Notes under the pieces: model-generated
The model's input: only the letters and a program-made list of their open reading frames with translations
Databases searched by the model: none
Told to the model about the DNA's origin: nothing
Assembly (NCBI RefSeq): GCF_015476655.1
Contig: NZ_JABFHF010000015.1
Span: forward strand, 62,001-126,000
DNA length: 64,000 nt
DNA from: Aquiflexum lacus
Lineage (GTDB): Bacteria > Bacteroidota > Bacteroidia > Cytophagales > Cyclobacteriaceae
Reading direction: 5' to 3'
Shown here: positions 61,701-64,000 of the stretch, one piece after another
Position numbering within the stretch: position 1 is the first letter of the stretch
Layout of the letters: the number at the start of each line of letters is the position of its first letter
Translations under genes and position numbers: made by a program

Positions 61701-64000
61701 AGTGAAAATCCTGTTAAACTGATTACAGGCCAAAGGGCTGAATTATCCCCCGTCTCCATCATCCTTCCGGATACAGTATTCAGGGATGTAGCCTTCCCTA
61801 TAAAATATAGAATTATCAATAATGGAAATAAAGCGGCAGTTGGATTTACTGATAGGATTAACTGGTCTACCAGTTCAGACCCTACAAAGACACCATTCAA
61901 TTTTCTCGGAAGTGTCTTGCATAGAGACAGTCTTCCCGTAGGACAAGCCGTTGAAAGAACAGTCTTGGTAGCTTTACCTAAAAATGCCCCTGATAGCATT
62001 TATTTCCATATTTTCACTGATGTAAATGATGTCATTTTTGAAATTGATGAAACCAATAACAGAACTAGCAACCAGATGATGGGAGTCAAATCTCCTGTAA
62101 TCCTGACACGGGAAACAGTAACTGAAGTCAAAGTGGTGGACCTTGCTGTCAAGGAATTCACTTTGAGTTCCAGTAATTTAGGTTCCGGGGATCAATTGAA
62201 TATCAATCTCAAAGTAGAAAACTTAGGTCCTAATGATGTCACAAGGTCGTTTACGAGTAGGGTTTATTTGACAAGAGATTCTGCGCTTACAGAAGATGAT
62301 ATTTATCTGACCGAGTTTACCAGAAATAAATTAATTTCTGGAGATGTATATGAAACAGGTAAATCCGTAAAAATACCTGACTGGATTTCAGGGGAATATT
62401 TTGTGTATTTATGGGTGGATTACCGACAAATTGTAATCGAGGATCAAAACAAAGCCAATAATATTGCCCTGAGAAAAATCAATGTCACAGCTACCCCAGC
62501 GCCTGACCTTGTCATCACTGCATTGGAAGCTCCGGAAACTGTCATTTCAGGCGAGAGTTTTTATGTCAAATATACCCTTGAGAACACAGGAGAAGGACCA
62601 ACGAGATCCGAGTGGAATGATGGTTTCTTTTTAAGTACTTCCCCTGTTTTGGCCACTGGTGCTCAGAATATTGGATTCAAAAAAATTGCTAAAATCTTGG
62701 CTGTTGGAGAGATTCTTAAGGACAGTGCCTTAGTTAAAACACCGAATAATTTTTCTGGAAATTATTATCTGATAGCCAAAGCAGATTATCAGAATAAAGT
62801 ATTCGAAGGTTTTAACGGAGGTGAAATCAATAATGAGCGCAATCAGGTAATTCTCATCAATTTATCGGATCCAACAGATCTGACGGTGAATTCATTTTCC
62901 ATTCAGGAATCTGCGTTCCTTGGCGATGAGACTACTGCTGAGATTGAGGTGACCAATATCGGGGACAAACCAGCTTCGGGAAGGCTTTTCAATGGGTTCT
63001 ACCTTTCTGCTGACCAACAGCTCAATGGTGCTGTGGATCCTTTGGTAGGCAATCAGGAATCGGATGTTAATATTTTACCTGGACAAAGCCGCACTTACAA
63101 CATCAAAGGCTCAATTCTTAATCTTGATCCCGGGAACTATTTTGGAATCGGCAGGACCAATATTTTGGCTTCCATCAATGAAGTCAATTTTGAAAACAAC
63201 CTGTTGGTTGCAGAAAAGCAATTGAATCTCGATGTCAGGTCACTTCCGTTGGATACACCTACTACCAATACCTTGATATCCGGAACCTGGCGCTATTACA
63301 AAGTCAATGTTGGTGCAAATCTCGACTTGGTGATCGACCTGAGTTCGAGCAGATCTGTCGGTTCAAATGATGTTTTTGTGTCATTTGGAAAAGTACCATC
63401 TCCCAATGAATTTGATTATAAAGGGATCAATACCAATCGCACCAATCAACGTGTATTGGTGCCCGAGACTAAATCGGGAACCTATTACATTTTGGTCAAA
63501 ACAGATATCCCGCTAGCGCAGAATATTGAATTGCTGGCAAGGGCCTTGCCATTTAGTATTTTGTCTTCCAACCCTGCTGTTGTCGGAAACGGAACAGTTA
63601 CCACAACCATTACCGGTGCAGGTTTCAAAGCCGGAATGGAGGTTTCATTGCTCAAAGATGGAAACAAAATCATCAGTGCAACCCAAGTAAATCTGACCAA
63701 TAGCATGAGCGGTAGGTTGGGTTGGAGATTGGCCGACGTGGACTTTGGTATCTACGATGTAGAAGTCAAGAACCCGGATGGAACCACAGTTATTTTGGAA
63801 AATGGGTTGGAAGTGGAGCCTAGTACAGGATATGGTGGATTGACCTATAATATTTTGGCTCCTGATGTGGTAAGGAGAGGGAAGTCAGCATTCTTCAATA
63901 TTGTTTTCAAAAATGAAGGCAATGTGGATATACCCATAATGAACGCCCAGGTTTCAATGGAAGAAGATATTGAAATCTATGAAATAAAATCCCAAGGTAA
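55749..64000 (+). CDS. giant exported surface protein of FN3-like, PKD/Ig-like and CARDB-like modules (3' end beyond window)
   Basis: An uninterrupted frame from the ATG at 55749 runs off the window edge (2750 codons so far). Signal: MSKISPTFAQLLKTFIFSLV, ending FCVFGQ. Residues about 30-1100 contain nine FN3-like domains in an A-B-A-B alternation (A ends YHFAIFEYNG-like, B carries NYGGGSGSFTNG). Then follow a CARDB-like domain (about 1100-1210), three PKD/Ig-like domains with Cys pairs (about 1215-1435), an FN3 (about 1440-1530), seven CARDB-like domains (to about 2490), a PPC-like (about 2495-2595) and an IPT/TIG-like domain (about 2600-2690). A T9SS C-terminal sorting signal is expected beyond the window, but unseen. 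The role is probably adhesion or surface-layer structure. Confidence 0.9.
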   Translation, partial: MSKISPTFAQLLKTFIFSLVFLFNGFCVFGQVPTTPSTNLNVSNIDGDRFYVSFSRGDGARRIIVASASPVTAVPVNGADYLAGNFGQGNEISPGQFVVYSGAANQTWLYGFSHSTTYHLKIFEYNGTNFTTEYLTAEFLEGSATTLTAPTVQASALTFSNVTGSGMSLSWTNGNGNGRVIIGKADGPVDAEPQDLTNYGGGSGSFTNGTNLGNGNFVQYSGGGSNTNLSGLDPSKTYHFAIFEYQGSSGKVYLRPGTRSSQTTASTPTVSATNFSVVNANVDGDRFYYSYTNGNGARRLVVAKKGSPVTALPKDGETYTGNATFGSGTEMEPGEFVVHNGASNGSWIYNLEPSTVYHFAIFEYNGLGTDTYYLRDPFLAGERATLSPPSTQASNLTFTNVSGNSMTVSWTNGNGTGRVLVGKEGSAVDASPADFVNYGGGSGSFTNGSNLGNGNYVQYSGGGTTTTLTGLSPDKTYHFAVFEFTGSSTGRQYLRPGTVGSEKTVSSPTIPASNFSVNISNVDGDRFYYSFNNGNGARRIVVAKKGSPVTFRPDDGIAHTASINFGQGAEVTEGEFVVYNGTSNGSWLYGLEPATSYHLAVFEYNGTGEETFYLKDPYLSGERATLFPPTVQASNLTFTNVTGNSMTISWTNGNGTGRILVGKVNAPVDVSPSDFINYGGGSGSFTNGSNLGDGNYVQYSSWGTSTTITGLNPNNTYHFEIFEYTGSSTGRQYLRPGAKASQATGAAPNIGASNFTVNNANLDGDRFYYSFTQGNGARRVVFAKKGSAVTFLPVDGQVYSSSTTFGSGTEVAAAEFVVYEGTSNGSWLYGLEPATEYHFAIFEYNGTGENTYYLRDPFLAATKATLSPPSVQSNNAFTSSRSNTSINISWTRGDGANRVLIGRKAGPVNVEPADLTNYQSSATFGTRQIGTENYVLYTGTGNNVNVTNLEPSTNYYFALFEFNGGSARLYLRPGYQFALETFGERPTVQVSNATYSNIEFNSLNVDFVKGNGTRRLVLARAGSAVNAGPADFTSYSANNIFGQGDQIGTGNFVVYNDFGEDFSLEGLEAGVTYHFAFFEYAFSEQGELYLAPAYTSSQSSKTNADLGVSSITAPVSSCNLSETETVTIEITNFNSSPAGAFQVAYSMNGGEPVIENISGTNTIAGNGKLTYSFQTKADLSVDGNYEIRAYTILEGDVNINNDSQTITVNNSPETNTSISPDVNICKGASVLLQASGGISYLWNTGATTNVIDVSPSVSTEYTVTITTEDGCKIEKRVMVFVENTSELPVISSTPDSDSCEGGRILVTQLTIPVRWILDVDSEIYDLGESITVKADQSGIYTAVYVNENGCEIRSANFNFELDQLPELQVSGLTTICSGESLSLSIQGLRDLIWSTSQTGESITVSPTANTKYWVSGKYGTDCVFSDTLEVTVIPASAPEPVRQMLPADGSLNLPQPISLSWTPGEFSVVYDVFVWEEGTEKPTQPIAKDIQEINYTVQSLEQGKSFLWQVHSKNSCFVTEGPVQSFFAAGIPDLTIKSYTAPEAVVAGNTITVTWEVKNIGLGNTNNLRWKDRIWLSADLDLRKADDILLGEFDNPASLMQGESYTMTQEVRIPINLRGVYYLFIITDNDDGYCRIENGVCANERKSHTETVKESNEQNNLVSPTLSIGIPPLADLTVNNVGVTTDAFSGDSISVIYEVQNIGEREAKGVFWRFKRDGGQYSYSTGSSGGTSGGGSRSVSVAPAPTNISVTESCRIEYYWRDAIYLSQEPEFNISKSTKLQEYSVFLAEEDSVSTCIVGGNLPVNSKYTKQRELKLPDNVFGTYYLYIVSNFSGMFENEYSNNIRRSDPINVILTPPSDLAVIDLQVPTEIIAGTKMDVSWTVENLGANPPNVNSWVDEVFISEQPEFDKSKSVSIFKKTFTTPVRINEFGMATPLPLENGNTYSVDVEALIPERLSGDYYVFVLTDTDNRVFEFESKENNVRRSENPVKLITGQRAELSPVSIILPDTVFRDVAFPIKYRIINNGNKAAVGFTDRINWSTSSDPTKTPFNFLGSVLHRDSLPVGQAVERTVLVALPKNAPDSIYFHIFTDVNDVIFEIDETNNRTSNQMMGVKSPVILTRETVTEVKVVDLAVKEFTLSSSNLGSGDQLNINLKVENLGPNDVTRSFTSRVYLTRDSALTEDDIYLTEFTRNKLISGDVYETGKSVKIPDWISGEYFVYLWVDYRQIVIEDQNKANNIALRKINVTATPAPDLVITALEAPETVISGESFYVKYTLENTGEGPTRSEWNDGFFLSTSPVLATGAQNIGFKKIAKILAVGEILKDSALVKTPNNFSGNYYLIAKADYQNKVFEGFNGGEINNERNQVILINLSDPTDLTVNSFSIQESAFLGDETTAEIEVTNIGDKPASGRLFNGFYLSADQQLNGAVDPLVGNQESDVNILPGQSRTYNIKGSILNLDPGNYFGIGRTNILASINEVNFENNLLVAEKQLNLDVRSLPLDTPTTNTLISGTWRYYKVNVGANLDLVIDLSSSRSVGSNDVFVSFGKVPSPNEFDYKGINTNRTNQRVLVPETKSGTYYILVKTDIPLAQNIELLARALPFSILSSNPAVVGNGTVTTTITGAGFKAGMEVSLLKDGNKIISATQVNLTNSMSGRLGWRLADVDFGIYDVEVKNPDGTTVILENGLEVEPSTGYGGLTYNILAPDVVRRGKSAFFNIVFKNEGNVDIPIMNAQVSMEEDIEIYEIKSQG
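55860..59055 (+). repeat. FN3-like domain array with 720-nt A+B super-period
   Basis: Within the giant gene, two domain types alternate. Type A anchors (GACCGGTTTT-like) lie at 55890, 56601, 57321 and 58041; type B anchors (GGACxAATGG, Trp codon) at about 56259, 56976, 57696 and 58416. From A2 to A4 and B2 to B4 the period is exactly 720 nt; the first unit is 3 to 9 nt shorter. A ninth, diverged domain lies at about 58702-59055. The nucleotide similarity suggests tandem duplication of a two-domain module. Confidence 0.88.

Noticed and set aside
1-64000. tRNA, rRNA, CRISPR array, integron or complete insertion sequence
   Set aside because: Reading the gaps showed no cloverleaf-like GC-rich segment, no spaced identical repeats of 25-40 bp and no transposase.

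Overview
The window looks like a chromosomal segment of a Bacteroidota bacterium, most likely order Cytophagales (Cyclobacteriaceae/Algoriphagus-like; an inference from gene content, not a search). Supporting signs are many lipoproteins with short lipoboxes, a type IX secretion (T9SS) plug-family protein, a hybrid two-component system with an AraC output domain, the Bacteroidota -7 promoter consensus TAnnTTTG, rare strong Shine-Dalgarno sites, and the intergenic mini-repeats typical of this group. No tRNA, rRNA, CRISPR array or complete insertion sequence was seen.

Layout. 1-2.9 kb: the end of hslV with a terminator, then a decaying accessory patch. This holds a truncated AAA ATPase, a truncated HigA-like gene, and a Fic-family gene that lacks the motif histidine and carries a palindromic repeat in its reading frame. 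3-6.4 kb: a TetR-like regulator with an ABC1 kinase, two DoxX-like membrane proteins and an orphan HigA-like antitoxin. 6.4-12 kb: two sorbosone-dehydrogenase-type secreted proteins around a GH18 lipoprotein. 12.4-17.5 kb: a YheS-type ABC-F protein, the T9SS plug protein and an iron-sulfur serine dehydratase. 17.5-27.2 kb: secreted catabolic enzymes (two sulfatases, a dienelactone-hydrolase-like protein, an M14 peptidase, a PqaA-like protein), with a small AT-rich two-gene cassette between them. 27.4-31.4 kb: an OmpA lipoprotein and the three-gene proton-translocating transhydrogenase. 32.5-37.5 kb: a five-gene minus-strand cluster with an esterase, an ATP-grasp ligase, a GCS2 carboxylate-amine ligase, a class I glutamine amidotransferase and a second ATP-grasp-like protein. 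This is a plausible amide/peptide metabolite pathway. 37.9-47.3 kb: mostly housekeeping or salvage genes (gamma-carbonic anhydrase fold, YceI, pabB, dinB, Mph-like kinase, DODA-type dioxygenase, amidohydrolase, alpha/beta hydrolase, PagL-like deacylase).

47.4-64 kb is the most unusual part. A 1.3-kb-residue hybrid sensor with an AraC-type DNA-binding domain is transcribed away from four consecutive plus-strand transcription units that encode only exported proteins. Each unit has the same upstream architecture: TGTTACA, 14 bp, TGNTACA, 30 bp, then a -7 box (TAnnTTTG or one mismatch). All spacings are identical in the four copies. The repeats are 21 bp apart, two helical turns, as expected for an AraC-family activator. 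The four units encode a lipoprotein; a secreted protein plus lipoprotein; a lipoprotein plus a paralogous secreted protein; and a giant (more than 2750 residues, running off the window) surface protein of FN3-like, PKD/CARDB-like and PPC/TIG-like modules. I infer a dedicated cell-surface regulon controlled by the adjacent hybrid sensor.
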